DNA of 47,645 nucleotides from Candidatus Nanohalarchaeota archaeon (GCA_022729355.1 JALDAN010000002.1:1-47645), one strand, 5' to 3'. Numbered from the stretch's first letter, positions 1 through 8,099 are shown. Numbers and translations: made by a program. The notes: generated from the letters alone by a model not told the origin.

Positions 1-37
1 AAAAACTACGATACTACAACAAAAAACATACAGACAG

Positions 38-109
<72 letters not shown>

Positions 110-114
110 AATCC

Positions 115-122
115 AATTTTTC
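115..122 (+). terminator. Oligo-T tract after tRNA-Thr
   Basis: The run AATTTTTC follows the tRNA within 10 nt. Archaeal polymerase commonly stops at such U-tracts without a hairpin, so this is a likely terminator. No structure supports it further. Confidence 0.35.
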
Positions 123-179
123 TAAGATAGTGGTATATTGTCGAAAAAGATAAACCTCTTCGTTGCTGTTGTATTGTAT

Positions 180-434
180 ATGTCACGAAAACTGTTGAAG
201 ACAACGAGTAGGATGGGAAGGGAAGAGGCCTCTGATAAACTCCGCAACCTCGCTGAAAAAATCAGTAACGGCAGAGTCGAACTACAGTCTGGAGAAAACA
301 GTATCGAATTAAGGCCTGCTGAACAGCTGGAATTCGAGCTTGAGGTAGAGGAAGAAGAGGACGGCGATATTTCAATCGAAATCGAACTTGAATGGCCAAA
401 AGAGAGCTCAGGATCAGGACTAAAGATAAAGTAG
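180..434 (+). CDS. Amphi-Trp domain protein
   Basis: An 84-residue acidic protein matching the amphi-Trp domain pattern: an N-terminal helix REEASDKLRNLAEKI, then alternating strands (VELQSGENSIEL, LEFELEVEEEE) and the closing IEIELEW that gives the family its name. The function of these small proteins is unknown, and they are frequent in haloarchaea. The ORF opens at a TTG at 138, but the ATG at 180 is preferred: TATA-like TGGTATATT lies around 131-139, which puts transcription start near 160, and the family normally begins shortly before the REEA helix. It is flanked by tRNA-Thr and an apparent terminator and looks monocistronic. Confidence 0.8.
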   Translation: MSRKLLKTTSRMGREEASDKLRNLAEKISNGRVELQSGENSIELRPAEQLEFELEVEEEEDGDISIEIELEWPKESSGSGLKIK

Positions 435-488
435 AGAGTACTATAATCTACTCTGATTAAAGGCCTTTCATTTCTCTTGATTTTTTTC
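435..488 (+). terminator. Hairpin plus T-rich terminator of the amphi-Trp gene
   Basis: Directly after the stop codon there is an inverted repeat AGAGTA-N8-TACTCT (435-454). A T-rich stretch then ends in a run of seven T near 481-487. The two together suggest a transcription terminator. Confidence 0.4.
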
Positions 489-559
489 AGGCCTTGTTCT
501 GATTACGTTAGGATACTATCTGAAAAGAAAAAGTCACAGATACTCTGATCACTTAATGA

Positions 560-796
560 TTGCCGGATATAGGATTTGATCTTGATGAGGTGGAACTGGC
601 GATTTTAAGGGAGGCCTCTGAGGATTTTCTGTCTGTAAGTGAGTTTGAGGATGTGCTTGATGTCTCTGAGTCTACTATTTATAGGAAGTTGGATGGCTTG
701 GGGGAGAGAGGTCTTTTGGTGTCGGAGGAGTGTTCCGGCAGGAATTGTTATTCTACGTCTTCTGTGGGCGGTGCTATTGTTTTTTCTAGTGATTAG
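560..796 (+). CDS. Small winged-helix/HTH DNA-binding protein
   Basis: A 78-residue protein with the layout of a winged-helix domain: LAILREASEDFLSVSEFEDVLDVSESTIYRKLDGLGERGLL reads as helix, helix-turn-recognition helix, followed by a short wing (VSEECSGRNCYSTS). A local transcription regulator is the simplest reading; the target is not visible. The start is TTG at 560, because an in-frame TGA lies immediately upstream (557-559) and there is no in-frame ATG before the HTH. The rest of the gap 435-559 holds only the terminator and presumably this gene's promoter. Confidence 0.6.
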   Translation: MPDIGFDLDEVELAILREASEDFLSVSEFEDVLDVSESTIYRKLDGLGERGLLVSEECSGRNCYSTSSVGGAIVFSSD

Positions 797-866
797 AGGT
801 CTCTGTCTTTTATTTCCACAACTTTTATGTGTCTAGATGCCGTAAAACTGTTTAGAGGTGAAATTT

Positions 867-1076
867 ATGAGTTTGAGAGCAGCACTAGGAGATCTTGTGG
901 AGAATGTTGTGGCTGGAGTTGTAATGCTTGTATTTGCGATTCTGTCGTTCTTCGTGACTGTATTCGTTATCAGCACGGGAGCACAGCTTGCAGGTTACAC
1001 TCCAAGCGGCGACTTTGCAGTACTTTCCGCGACAATCCTAGTAGCGTCTACGATTATCGCCGGCTTGATGAAGTAA
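867..1076 (+). CDS. Small two-helix membrane protein
   Basis: A 69-residue protein with two hydrophobic segments (about residues 13-35 and 50-67) separated by a short polar loop. No family is recognised. The start ATG at 867 is set by a Shine-Dalgarno GAGGTGA ending 5 nt upstream. The ORF track opens at the GTG (858) that lies inside this ribosome binding site, so that start is less likely. It is followed at 50 bp by the AI-2E-type transporter gene and may share its transcript. Confidence 0.65.
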   Translation: MSLRAALGDLVENVVAGVVMLVFAILSFFVTVFVISTGAQLAGYTPSGDFAVLSATILVASTIIAGLMK

Positions 1077-1125
1077 AAAATACTTCTCAAGTCAGGGAAA
1101 AACTTCCTATTCTCTATTTTTCTTT

Positions 1126-2115
1126 ATGGGATTTACGATAGACGATTTGGATATGAAGAATTCAGGCCTTTACGTAGCTTTGGCTTTGTCGCTTGTTGCA
1201 GGCCTGTATGTTTTAAGTGATGTTTTCTGGACTGTTTTCTTGGCTGGGACTTTTGCATATGTTTTGTATCCTTTGACGAGGCGTTTGAGGAGTAAAGGTT
1301 TTTCCGAAAGACAGTCAGCTGCTTTAACTACGTTCCTGTCTTTTTCTGTGCTTCTCCTGTTTTTCGTGCCTGTTTTCCTTGTCCTGTTTGAGAGAAGGCA
1401 GATTATAATTGATTTTATGGTTTCTTTGCCGGAGGAGTTCACTTTCCAGATATTTGATTTTTCATTAAGTTATTCAACTGAACAGTTGGAGGCTATGGCT
1501 GTTGAATGGATTACTGCAGCAGCTGTGACTGTGGCTGAGGCTGTTCCAGGGCTTCTTCTACGTGTGATGTTGTTTGTCTTCATCTTGTATGCTATAATGC
1601 GTTATCCTGACAGGATAAAGGATAGTGTGGTAGGGATAACGCCGAATGTCTTCAATGATGTGCTTTACAGTTATCATGAGAGAGTGGAGAAGACATTGGT
1701 CGGGATCTTTGCTGTACAGGCTCTTACAGCTGTACTTACTTTTGTAATCGCTTTGCCTGTTTTCTACTTCCTTGGCTATCAGCCGTTTGTCTTCCTGTCT
1801 TTACTGTCTGCTTTACTCCAATTTATTCCTGTGATCGGGCCTTCTCTTGTTATACTGGCTCTTGTTGCCTTGGAGCTTTCTGTAGGCCTTATCGGTAAGG
1901 CTGTATTGATTCTTGTTCTTGGAATAGTTATTATCGGATTTCTGCCTGATGCGTATCTCAGGCCTAAGATGGCTGGCAAGACTACAGGTCTTCCTGCAAG
2001 TCTTTACTTTCTTGGATTTGTTGGAGGGGGCTTGACGCTTGGAGCTATCGGTGTATTGGCAGGGCCTCTTGTTATAGCGTTTATACTTGAGACTGTCGAG
2101 TTGTTGAAAAAGTAA
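1126..2115 (+). CDS. AI-2E family transporter (UPF0118/PF01594 permease)
   Basis: A 329-residue integral membrane protein with two N-terminal helices, a variable amphipathic central region (about residues 85-150), and a block of hydrophobic helices with the family pattern. That pattern includes PVFYFLGYQPFVFLSLLSALLQFIPVIGP and a C-terminal LGAIGVLAGPLVIAF. The length is typical. Members export small molecules or act as Na+/H+ antiporters in halophiles; the substrate cannot be read here. ATG 1126 lies just before the first polar stretch and helix. Confidence 0.88.
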   Translation: MGFTIDDLDMKNSGLYVALALSLVAGLYVLSDVFWTVFLAGTFAYVLYPLTRRLRSKGFSERQSAALTTFLSFSVLLLFFVPVFLVLFERRQIIIDFMVSLPEEFTFQIFDFSLSYSTEQLEAMAVEWITAAAVTVAEAVPGLLLRVMLFVFILYAIMRYPDRIKDSVVGITPNVFNDVLYSYHERVEKTLVGIFAVQALTAVLTFVIALPVFYFLGYQPFVFLSLLSALLQFIPVIGPSLVILALVALELSVGLIGKAVLILVLGIVIIGFLPDAYLRPKMAGKTTGLPASLYFLGFVGGGLTLGAIGVLAGPLVIAFILETVELLKK

Positions 2116-2144
2116 AAAATATGGAGGGGATGATAAAGGCTTGT

Positions 2145-2426
2145 TTAGAAGGATTTGAGGCTTCCAAGGTTGTCTCTCTGGTTCTCGTTGCCTTCTGTCC
2201 GCAGCCATTTGTCGTTGTGGATCTTCAGTTTATCTCCTTCTGTCCAGCGTCCGTCTCTCAGGTATGCTGTCTTGATGTCTTTCCCTTTCTTCAACTGTTT
2301 GACTACTTTTTTCCGCTTCAGTACTTTGCTTGGACGTGATTCAAGATCTTCACTGACTTTTACTTTGACTATCTGGCCGTCATCATTTCTTCTGACTTTC
2401 TTCACATAGTATTTTGGAGTTGTCAT
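2145..2426 (-). CDS. DUF3892 domain protein
   Basis: A 93-residue basic protein matching DUF3892: the N-terminal strand YYVKKVRRNDDGQIVKVKV, a central helix with KKVVKQLKKGKDIKTAY, then GDKLKIHNDKWLRTEGN and the terminal DNLGSLKSF. Function is unknown. It is unusually Lys/Arg-rich for this acidic proteome, so nucleic-acid binding is possible (inference). TATA-like TTATAT at 2454-2459 lies about 30 nt before the ATG, consistent with a leaderless or short-leader mRNA. Confidence 0.75.
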   Translation of the reverse strand: MTTPKYYVKKVRRNDDGQIVKVKVSEDLESRPSKVLKRKKVVKQLKKGKDIKTAYLRDGRWTEGDKLKIHNDKWLRTEGNENQRDNLGSLKSF

Positions 2427-2512
2427 AGTAAGTTATGCTGTAGAAAGAAACTGTTATATCTTTAACTGCTTTAGAAAGTATTTATTCTTTTCAGAAAAGA
2501 TTTAATAATTTT

Positions 2513-2541
2513 AACAGGTCTGTTAACTGTTTAAAACAGTT
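2513..2541 (-). repeat. Double inverted repeat at the 3' end of the DUF2062 gene
   Basis: Two adjoining palindromes, AACAG-GT-CTGTT (2513-2524) and AACTGTTT-A-AAACAGTT (2525-2541), share the half-site AACAG/CTGTT. They overlap the stop codon of the minus-strand DUF2062 gene and run into T-rich sequence on that strand. They may form a terminator hairpin or bind a dimeric protein. Confidence 0.5.
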
Positions 2542-3016
2542 ATTCTTGTTTTTTATGTATTATTTCATCTTCGATTTCCTGTACCACATGTAGATCTGTC
2601 TTTCTGTATCTTTTAACGGCTTTAAGCATCACTACGTATGATATAGAGGCCACTATAGAAGCTATCACAAGGCTTCCAAGGTATAGATAAGTTACTACGG
2701 TCAAAGGATCTACTGTTCCGACTATACTTCCTTCGATTATAAGGCTTCCGACGTTTATCGATGCGAGATAGAAGACAGGCTTGATGAATGGATTCATCAC
2801 TACGACACTTGCCATCAATGCAAGACTGCTGATGGAGTCGAATAACTTGATCAATACAAGGAAAAGAAGTAGTCCAAGACCCAGTGTAGGAAGCGTGGCT
2901 ATGAATATTCCGATCGAGAAACTTAATGCGATCTGATGAGGAGTATGCTTCTCGTTGAAAGCTTTCTCTATCTCATCACTTACTGTACGCCTATAATCCT
3001 TGAATCGTTTCCTCAC
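2540..3016 (-). CDS. DUF2062 membrane protein
   Basis: The sequence carries the DUF2062 signature: a basic N-terminal helix, then HTPHQIALSFSIGIFIATLP, a second hydrophobic block with the MASVVVMNPFIKP motif, and a third membrane region before a basic tail. Members are small inner-membrane proteins of unknown function. The ORF is open to an ATG at 3088, but that start would lie 9 bp from the divergent PHP gene and place a TATA-like element inside the coding region. The GTG at 3014-3016 (VRKRFKDYRR) is preferred, giving 158 residues. GTT-rich codons nearby make the exact start uncertain. Confidence 0.75.
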   Translation of the reverse strand: MRKRFKDYRRTVSDEIEKAFNEKHTPHQIALSFSIGIFIATLPTLGLGLLLFLVLIKLFDSISSLALMASVVVMNPFIKPVFYLASINVGSLIIEGSIVGTVDPLTVVTYLYLGSLVIASIVASISYVVMLKAVKRYRKTDLHVVQEIEDEIIHKKQE

Positions 3017-3050
3017 ATCAACATTAACGGGGAGGAAGATAGAAAAATGT

Positions 3051-3060
3051 TTGTATACCG
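3051..3060. promoter_or_regulatory. Probable shared divergent promoter (DUF2062 / PHP)
   Basis: TTGTATACCG contains a near-palindromic TATA-like core about 39 nt from the chosen DUF2062 start on one side and about 40 nt from the PHP ATG on the other. It could serve either or both genes. The call rests on spacing and AT content only. Confidence 0.3.
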
Positions 3061-3097
3061 GTACATGTTTTTCAATCTTCAGATACATCAGTTAATT

Positions 3098-3808
3098 ATG
3101 GAAGAAGATGAGGGATTCAAGGTGGATATGCACGTTCACTCAGAAGGCTCATTCGATGGAAAAGAACCTGTTGAACTTATACTTGAGCAGGCCTCTGATA
3201 TAGGCCTGGATGCCATTGTTGTGACTGATCACGATGAGATAGATGAATCACTCGAAGCTGCGGAAAAGGCCTCAGAGTACGGTTTAATCGGGATTCCTGG
3301 CGTAGAGGTTTCAACTATGCACGGTCACTTACTGGCTATCGGTGTTGAGGAGAGGCCTGAAGAAGGAATGCCTTATGAAGATACTATTGAGAAGATCAGG
3401 GAGCTTGGAGGAGCAGCTGTCGTCCCTCATCCCTTCCAGAGAAGCCGTCACGGCGTCCGCAAGAAAAATGTGGGAGAGCCTGACGCCATAGAAGTTTATA
3501 ACTCCTGGCTGCTCACAGGATACAGGAATAGAAGAACAAAGAAGTTTGCAAGGCGTAGAGATATTCCGGGTGTAGCAGCAAGCGATGCTCACTCACTGGC
3601 GACTATAGGAAGAGCCTATACAGATATCAAGATCGAAGGCGCAGATTCTGTTGAAGATGTCTCGGCCGATGACGTAGTGGAGAAACTGAGGGAAAGCGAT
3701 CATGATATACACGGCAGAAGAGTTCCTATGTACAAAAGCATCGGTCACTTCGTCAAAGCAGGAGTAAGAAAGACTAAATACAGTGTAAAAAGAATTTTAA
3801 GAAGATAG
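3098..3808 (+). CDS. PHP-domain metal-dependent phosphoesterase
   Basis: A 236-residue protein with the PHP metal-site motifs in order: DMHVHSEGS near the N-terminus, VTDHDEI, GVEVSTMHGHLLAIG, VVPHPFQ and ASDAHS. These His/Asp residues bind the catalytic metal cluster in trpH/YciV-type phosphoesterases (COG0613), which hydrolyse phosphoesters of nucleotides or nucleic-acid ends. The substrate is not deducible. The C-terminus is basic (KAGVRKTKYSVKRILRR). The ORF track begins upstream at 2936, but ATG 3098 just precedes the first motif and clears the divergent DUF2062 gene. It converges on the HD phosphohydrolase with a 12-bp gap. Confidence 0.85.
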   Translation: MEEDEGFKVDMHVHSEGSFDGKEPVELILEQASDIGLDAIVVTDHDEIDESLEAAEKASEYGLIGIPGVEVSTMHGHLLAIGVEERPEEGMPYEDTIEKIRELGGAAVVPHPFQRSRHGVRKKNVGEPDAIEVYNSWLLTGYRNRRTKKFARRRDIPGVAASDAHSLATIGRAYTDIKIEGADSVEDVSADDVVEKLRESDHDIHGRRVPMYKSIGHFVKAGVRKTKYSVKRILRR

Positions 3809-3820
3809 AGCATAGGGCCT

Positions 3821-4792
3821 CTAAAGAGGCCGGTCGGTTTTAATACTGTATCTTTGCTTCAGCGGCACTTCATTTTTGAATCTCTCGAATTTTGCGTTTG
3901 CTTCACTGCTCAGTTCAGATAATCTTTTTCCTGTTCCTTTGACAGGAGGATCAACTATCCGATGTTTCCTCATGGCCTCGTATCTATCGTGTTCAGCACC
4001 TTTCTCTACTGAGATGTTCTCATTAATAGCTTCAAGGCCTTTTTCCAGTCCTTCATCCTGTCTTAGTTTTTTCAAGACCTGTTCATCGTTCTTGAAAAGA
4101 TCTTCTTCCTTTATCACTCCTTTTTCCATTCCTTTCTCAAGTAGCTCTACCATCAACATTGATGCAGCTTCGTGCTGTTCATTGAAGAAGACTTCCTTAT
4201 TCAAAATCATGAATAAATCCATAATTCTATGAGCTGTCTCTTCGTCATTAGCCACTATAACCTCATCTTCTACATCTAGGCCTTCCAGTACTTCATCCAC
4301 ATCATTTCTGTCGATAGCTCCATATTTGAAAAGATCTCTCAGAGTATAATCAAGACGGTCAGCACAGATATCAGGCCTGTCTCTCTCAAGGACGGAGAAG
4401 TTCTCCTCATCGAATATGTATTCCGGATCGTAGCCATATTCCTCCACTAGTTCGTCAAGGCTATAGTTTTCGATGAATTTTTCATGATGATCTTCATGAT
4501 ATGTTTGATCCTGTCTGCGATAAATCTGATCAGCTAGATGGCTGAAAGCAGTATGGCTTATATCATGCACAATAGCTGCCACAACTTCCTCTTCACTGCA
4601 GCCAAACTTCTTGCAAAGAATTGCAACTCCCAGACTGTGCTCAAATCTACTAGTATCCATATCAGGATTCACTAGAAAGTCTGCACCGTTCTGATGCACC
4701 TTCTTGAGGCGTTGCATCCCGTTGTTCTGTATTACTTTTTCCTCCAGTCCCGTGAATTCGACTTCTCCGTAAATAGGGTCATTGTATTTCAT
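3821..4792 (-). CDS. HD-domain phosphohydrolase (COG1078-like)
   Basis: A 323-residue HD superfamily protein with metal ligands in the expected order: H52 in RFEHSLGV, the H76-D77 pair in IVHDISHTAFSH, and an Asp in the ADRLDYTLRD motif typical of COG1078/dNTP triphosphohydrolase-like enzymes. Members hydrolyse (deoxy)nucleoside triphosphates or other nucleotides. As the last gene of the tmk-RNR operon, overlapping the upstream NTPase by ATGA, a role in trimming nucleotide pools is likely (inference). Its precise substrate cannot be read. Confidence 0.85.
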   Translation of the reverse strand: MKYNDPIYGEVEFTGLEEKVIQNNGMQRLKKVHQNGADFLVNPDMDTSRFEHSLGVAILCKKFGCSEEEVVAAIVHDISHTAFSHLADQIYRRQDQTYHEDHHEKFIENYSLDELVEEYGYDPEYIFDEENFSVLERDRPDICADRLDYTLRDLFKYGAIDRNDVDEVLEGLDVEDEVIVANDEETAHRIMDLFMILNKEVFFNEQHEAASMLMVELLEKGMEKGVIKEEDLFKNDEQVLKKLRQDEGLEKGLEAINENISVEKGAEHDRYEAMRKHRIVDPPVKGTGKRLSELSSEANAKFERFKNEVPLKQRYSIKTDRPL

Positions 4793-5370
4793 TGTTCTAG
4801 TACCTCGTATGCAAAGTCTCTGACCTGTGAATAGGCCTCTTCTAATCCTTTTTCATCGTTTTCTATCACTACATGCTCGATTCCGTGTTCACTGTATATC
4901 TGGAAGTGATTATCCCTTACTCTATCGTAGAAGTCCAGTATCTCATCGTCCCCTTCCTCGAAATGCGGACTCCTATTCCAGATGTTCTCTAAAGGCATAT
5001 TGAAGAAGACTGCATAAATATCTGTATCCGTCTCCTCACTGACGACCTGAATGTATTCATTTTGATCTCTTACAAGGCCTTCTCTGGCAGTCTCCATGCT
5101 ATGAGCAAGGTTTCCGAAGTGCCATGTCTCAACTACGGCGTGATCCAGATCTCCATCCAGGATATCTCTGTCACGTGAGGCTTCTTCTTCGTGTATGGCT
5201 GACTGGAAGGCATGATCGCCTTCTTCTCCCCAGTCAGCTCCTTCTTCATCGATCAGTTTCTGAGCTACTTCTGGGAAATAGTTGAGGCCTTCTCTTTCCT
5301 CCAGCATTTCTCCTAGACTGGATTTACCTGCTGTATGCACTCCATTCAAGGCCAGTATACTGTCAGCCAT
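4789..5370 (-). CDS. P-loop NTPase / nucleotide kinase-like protein
   Basis: A 193-residue protein starting with a Walker A motif, GVHTAGKSS (residues 10-18). The sequence after it (FPEVAQKLIDEEG) resembles the AAA_28/NadR-like kinase group. An Asp-rich middle (DILDGDLDHAVVETW) may supply the second acidic site. The short length and single domain suggest a small-molecule kinase rather than a mechanical ATPase. Position between ribonucleotide reductase (1-nt TAATG overlap) and the HD phosphohydrolase (ATGA overlap) suggests a nucleoside or nucleotide substrate (inference). Confidence 0.7.
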   Translation of the reverse strand: MADSILALNGVHTAGKSSLGEMLEEREGLNYFPEVAQKLIDEEGADWGEEGDHAFQSAIHEEEASRDRDILDGDLDHAVVETWHFGNLAHSMETAREGLVRDQNEYIQVVSEETDTDIYAVFFNMPLENIWNRSPHFEEGDDEILDFYDRVRDNHFQIYSEHGIEHVVIENDEKGLEEAYSQVRDFAYEVLEQ

Positions 5371-7130
5371 TAATCCTCATCCTTGAGATCCATAGGCTGC
5401 TCCTGATTTGAGCCGTTCCTGTAAACAGTCATTCCGTTCAGACCGGCATTGTAGGCCTTCAGGTATACATCTTTGACAGCTTCTGGATCAACGTCTTTAG
5501 GCAGATTAATCGTTTTGGAAACACTTTCATCAACGAAGGCCTGGGCCTCCACTAGGACGTTAAAGTGCTCTCTGTGCCCTATCTCTATGGCTGTGCGGAA
5601 GATATCCTTGACTTTCTGCGGCAGATCAAGTTCCTGGCAGCTACCGTTCTCTTCAACCTGTTGTATAACTTCTTCGCTGTTTACTCCTTCCAGGCTTTCC
5701 AAGGCTTTCCTGAATTCTTGGTTTACATCTCCGTAACGATCTACCAGACTGAATATCGGCTCGATTTGCTGGCTTGTATCGAAAGTCATGGCTGATCGAC
5801 CCGTCGGAGGTAGTATAACTGTTGTACTATTCCTTAAACCGGTTTTTTCGATCAACTTGTCAAGACTTCTCCAGTCGGCTTCAGTCACTTTCCGGCTTTC
5901 CTCATCTCCGAACTTTTCCGTCAGGAAGTTGCGGCCATTCTCACTGTACTTCGAACTGTCCCAGCCAGCGAAGTTACCACGTTCCTTAGCCAGTTCCACG
6001 GAGTACTTCTTGCTGTGGTAATTAATGAAAGACAGAGTATCTTTCAGCAACTGATTGCCTTCCTCACTATCGTATTCCAGTCCATGTCTCGCAAGTAATT
6101 TACTGTAGCCGCAGTAACCGATACCTATCTTTCTGCTTTTACGCATTGCCTCTACAGAAGCCTCATGACTGTAATGATCAATACTGTGCTCAAGTACGTC
6201 GTCAAGAAATCGTGTGATAAGTCTCGAGGCCTCTTCAAGTTCCTCCCATTTAATATTCTCCCCATCACTGAATGCAGCAATATTGATGGAGGCAAACTGG
6301 CATGTCTCTCCTTCTGCAAGACCTACCTCTCCACATGGAGCAACTGAAACATAATTCAGCTCTTCATTGAAAGGCCTCCTCCTGTTCATATTATCAAGGA
6401 ATATAAGGCCTGGATCAGCGCAGTCCCATGCACATGTCACTATAAGATCCATCAGTTCACCGGAGTCAATTTCATCTCCGTTTCTCAGTTCAAAGCTTTC
6501 TCCATTTCTGTAGGCCTCCATGAATTCATCAGACATATTCACTGAGAGATTGAATTTCCAGTCGATCTGCGGATTCTCATGTTTGATCTTCACAAATTCC
6601 TTGATAGCAGGATTGTCAACTTTCATTATTCCCATATTGCCTACAGGCCTGTGCTGCTCATCTCTTTCAAGGCCTGTTCTGGCTATCTCCTGAAGATCCA
6701 GCAGTACTTCAATAGGATTCTGAGCTTTATCCAGAGCGAATCCGGTTCCCATCCCCTCCTCGTGATACGTATCTACTTTATCCTTAATTTCGCTGAAGTC
6801 GTTGTTGAGGTCGACTGGAGGTACTGAGCAGGCGCTTAGAGGCCTTTCATTGAATCTTCCGGCGTTCGTCATTATTGGAGTGCTTGGCACTATTTTTCTT
6901 TCCAGGAATAGTTCTAGCATCTTCTGTGAGAAGTCTATTGCATCTTCTGTGTCTGCTCCAAATTCTTTCTCTATTTCAGGTAGTATGCCTGCTACTCTTT
7001 CCAGCATCTCTGTAGGTGTTTCTTCTTCGGCGAGTATGTCGCCGTCTCTCATGATTTTTTCTGCCTTTTTCGAAGGGGTGAACTCTGTTTGTGCTTTGAT
7101 CTTTGCTCTTTGTTTGGTCTGTTGTGTCAT
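5370..7130 (-). CDS. nrdJ: Ribonucleoside-diphosphate reductase, class II (NrdJ)-like, short form
   Basis: A 586-residue reductase large subunit. It has PSTPIMTNAGR, the first redox cysteine in PLSACSV (C101), the nucleotide-binding GMGTGF, the active-site loop APCGE (C265, E267), the second redox cysteine in ETCQF (C277), the TTVILPPTGR region and the terminal GMTVYRNGS. Class II enzymes use adenosylcobalamin to make deoxynucleotides, and no small-subunit gene is nearby. It is shorter than most, lacking an ATP cone and the C-terminal CxxC tail. The normally conserved Asn of NxCxE is Ala263 here, confirmed in the DNA (GCT CCA TGT GGA GAG). It lies in the tmk operon, so supply of dNTPs and their phosphorylation are co-expressed. 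Confidence 0.88.
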   Translation of the reverse strand: MTQQTKQRAKIKAQTEFTPSKKAEKIMRDGDILAEEETPTEMLERVAGILPEIEKEFGADTEDAIDFSQKMLELFLERKIVPSTPIMTNAGRFNERPLSACSVPPVDLNNDFSEIKDKVDTYHEEGMGTGFALDKAQNPIEVLLDLQEIARTGLERDEQHRPVGNMGIMKVDNPAIKEFVKIKHENPQIDWKFNLSVNMSDEFMEAYRNGESFELRNGDEIDSGELMDLIVTCAWDCADPGLIFLDNMNRRRPFNEELNYVSVAPCGEVGLAEGETCQFASINIAAFSDGENIKWEELEEASRLITRFLDDVLEHSIDHYSHEASVEAMRKSRKIGIGYCGYSKLLARHGLEYDSEEGNQLLKDTLSFINYHSKKYSVELAKERGNFAGWDSSKYSENGRNFLTEKFGDEESRKVTEADWRSLDKLIEKTGLRNSTTVILPPTGRSAMTFDTSQQIEPIFSLVDRYGDVNQEFRKALESLEGVNSEEVIQQVEENGSCQELDLPQKVKDIFRTAIEIGHREHFNVLVEAQAFVDESVSKTINLPKDVDPEAVKDVYLKAYNAGLNGMTVYRNGSNQEQPMDLKDED

Positions 7131-7154
7131 GTGTGTAGGCCTCTTTTTTTGTTG

Positions 7155-7502
7155 TTAGAATCGTGTCGAGGTTATCCTTTCTGTGTTCCCGCAGTCTGCG
7201 CATTCGTACATTATCAGGTTGTCTTCATCTCCACGTCCTGCAGGGAATTCGTGTTCTATCGCCTGAGTATGGTCGCATTCTCTGAATTCGTAATTTTTTA
7301 AAGCGTCTTCATCGTATCGTTCCAGTATTTCTGTTATTCCTTCGTCTTCCTGTGCTGTCTCTAGTCTCCATTCACTTCCAAGCTCTACATCGGCGTATTC
7401 ATCGCAGTCTTCACAGTAACCTATGGAGACTTCTCTTCCGTCTTCAGTTTCTAGAGTATCTCTTTCTAGAAGTGAGCCACAGTCTTCATGGAAAAGACTC
7501 AT
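7155..7502 (-). CDS. TFS / RNA polymerase subunit M-like zinc-ribbon protein
   Basis: A 115-residue protein with two putative zinc ribbons. The N-terminal one reads HEDCG...YCEDC, so the usual first Cys is replaced by His. The C-terminal ribbon has FRECDHTQ followed by GDEDN and YECADCGNTE. The DE dipeptide sits where TFS/TFIIS-type factors carry the acidic pair that stimulates transcript cleavage. The layout therefore fits archaeal transcription factor S, but it is divergent and could be a paralogue with another role. It is translationally coupled to tmk (ATGA overlap) and followed 24 bp later by nrdJ. Confidence 0.65.
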   Translation of the reverse strand: MSLFHEDCGSLLERDTLETEDGREVSIGYCEDCDEYADVELGSEWRLETAQEDEGITEILERYDEDALKNYEFRECDHTQAIEHEFPAGRGDEDNLIMYECADCGNTERITSTRF

Positions 7503-8077
7503 TTCAAACCGGCCTCCTCTAGTGTACGGTCAACTACATTTTGTACTCCTTCAACTGCCTCTATCTTGGTCATGTCATAATCTTCTACTGCTCTCTCGTA
7601 TGCTTGTTCGACACCGGAGTAGCCGATTTGATCTGCGTCTCTACCTTCGTCTTTTGATGTTCGACCTGATTTACGCTCTAGACGTGTTTCTGTATTTGTC
7701 CAGAGGTAGAACATGTGATCTGGTTCAAGGAAGTCGAATTCACGGGCCAGCTCTCTCCATCTTCCGCTTTCATCTTCGTCAGCTTCATTATAGACTACTG
7801 TGGTAGGATAGTATCTGTCTAGAACCACATCTTCTCCCTGATTGATGCGCTCTTCAATTTGATCGCCAAGCGCAGAGTTAGACGCCATATACATCAGGAA
7901 CTGCGTCTGTTTGCTGTGTGGTTCGCTATCCACATATTCACGTATTTCCTGTATCCCTGGGCCCGGACTCTCCATATATATTCCATCTATTTCATCCGCA
8001 AAGGCCTCAGCTACTGTAGATTTGCCGACTCCGTCCAGTCCTTCAAATACGAAAAAATTTCCTGACTCTCCACTCAT
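7499..8077 (-). CDS. tmk: Thymidylate kinase
   Basis: A 192-residue dTMP kinase that phosphorylates dTMP to dTDP. The P-loop is GLDGVGKST (residues 14-22), the DRY motif is in DRYYPTTVVYNEAD, and the Arg-rich LID is in RKSGRTSKDEG. Length is typical. It is the first gene of a five-gene operon with TFS-like, nrdJ, NTPase and HD phosphohydrolase. The ATG lies about 27 nt from the centre of a strong TATA (8100-8108), so the mRNA is probably leaderless. A 19-bp palindrome sits between the TATA and the start. Confidence 0.93.
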   Translation of the reverse strand: MSGESGNFFVFEGLDGVGKSTVAEAFADEIDGIYMESPGPGIQEIREYVDSEPHSKQTQFLMYMASNSALGDQIEERINQGEDVVLDRYYPTTVVYNEADEDESGRWRELAREFDFLEPDHMFYLWTNTETRLERKSGRTSKDEGRDADQIGYSGVEQAYERAVEDYDMTKIEAVEGVQNVVDRTLEEAGLK

Positions 8078-8078
8078 A

Positions 8079-8097
8079 TCAAGTCAACTTGACTTGA
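8079..8097. promoter_or_regulatory. Operator O1: 19-bp perfect palindrome at the tmk start
   Basis: TCAAGTCAA-C-TTGACTTGA has 9-bp arms around one central base. It contains two overlapping TCAA-N6-TTGA elements and covers the predicted transcription start between TATA and ATG, a position typical of repressor sites in archaea. Related sites occur at 8114-8127 and 10138-10151. Confidence 0.75.
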
Positions 8098-8099
8098 CT

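Noticed and set aside
1813-2208. 131-residue minus-strand ORF over the AI-2E-type transporter
   Set aside because: Antisense shadow of a conserved membrane protein, with no recognisable domain.
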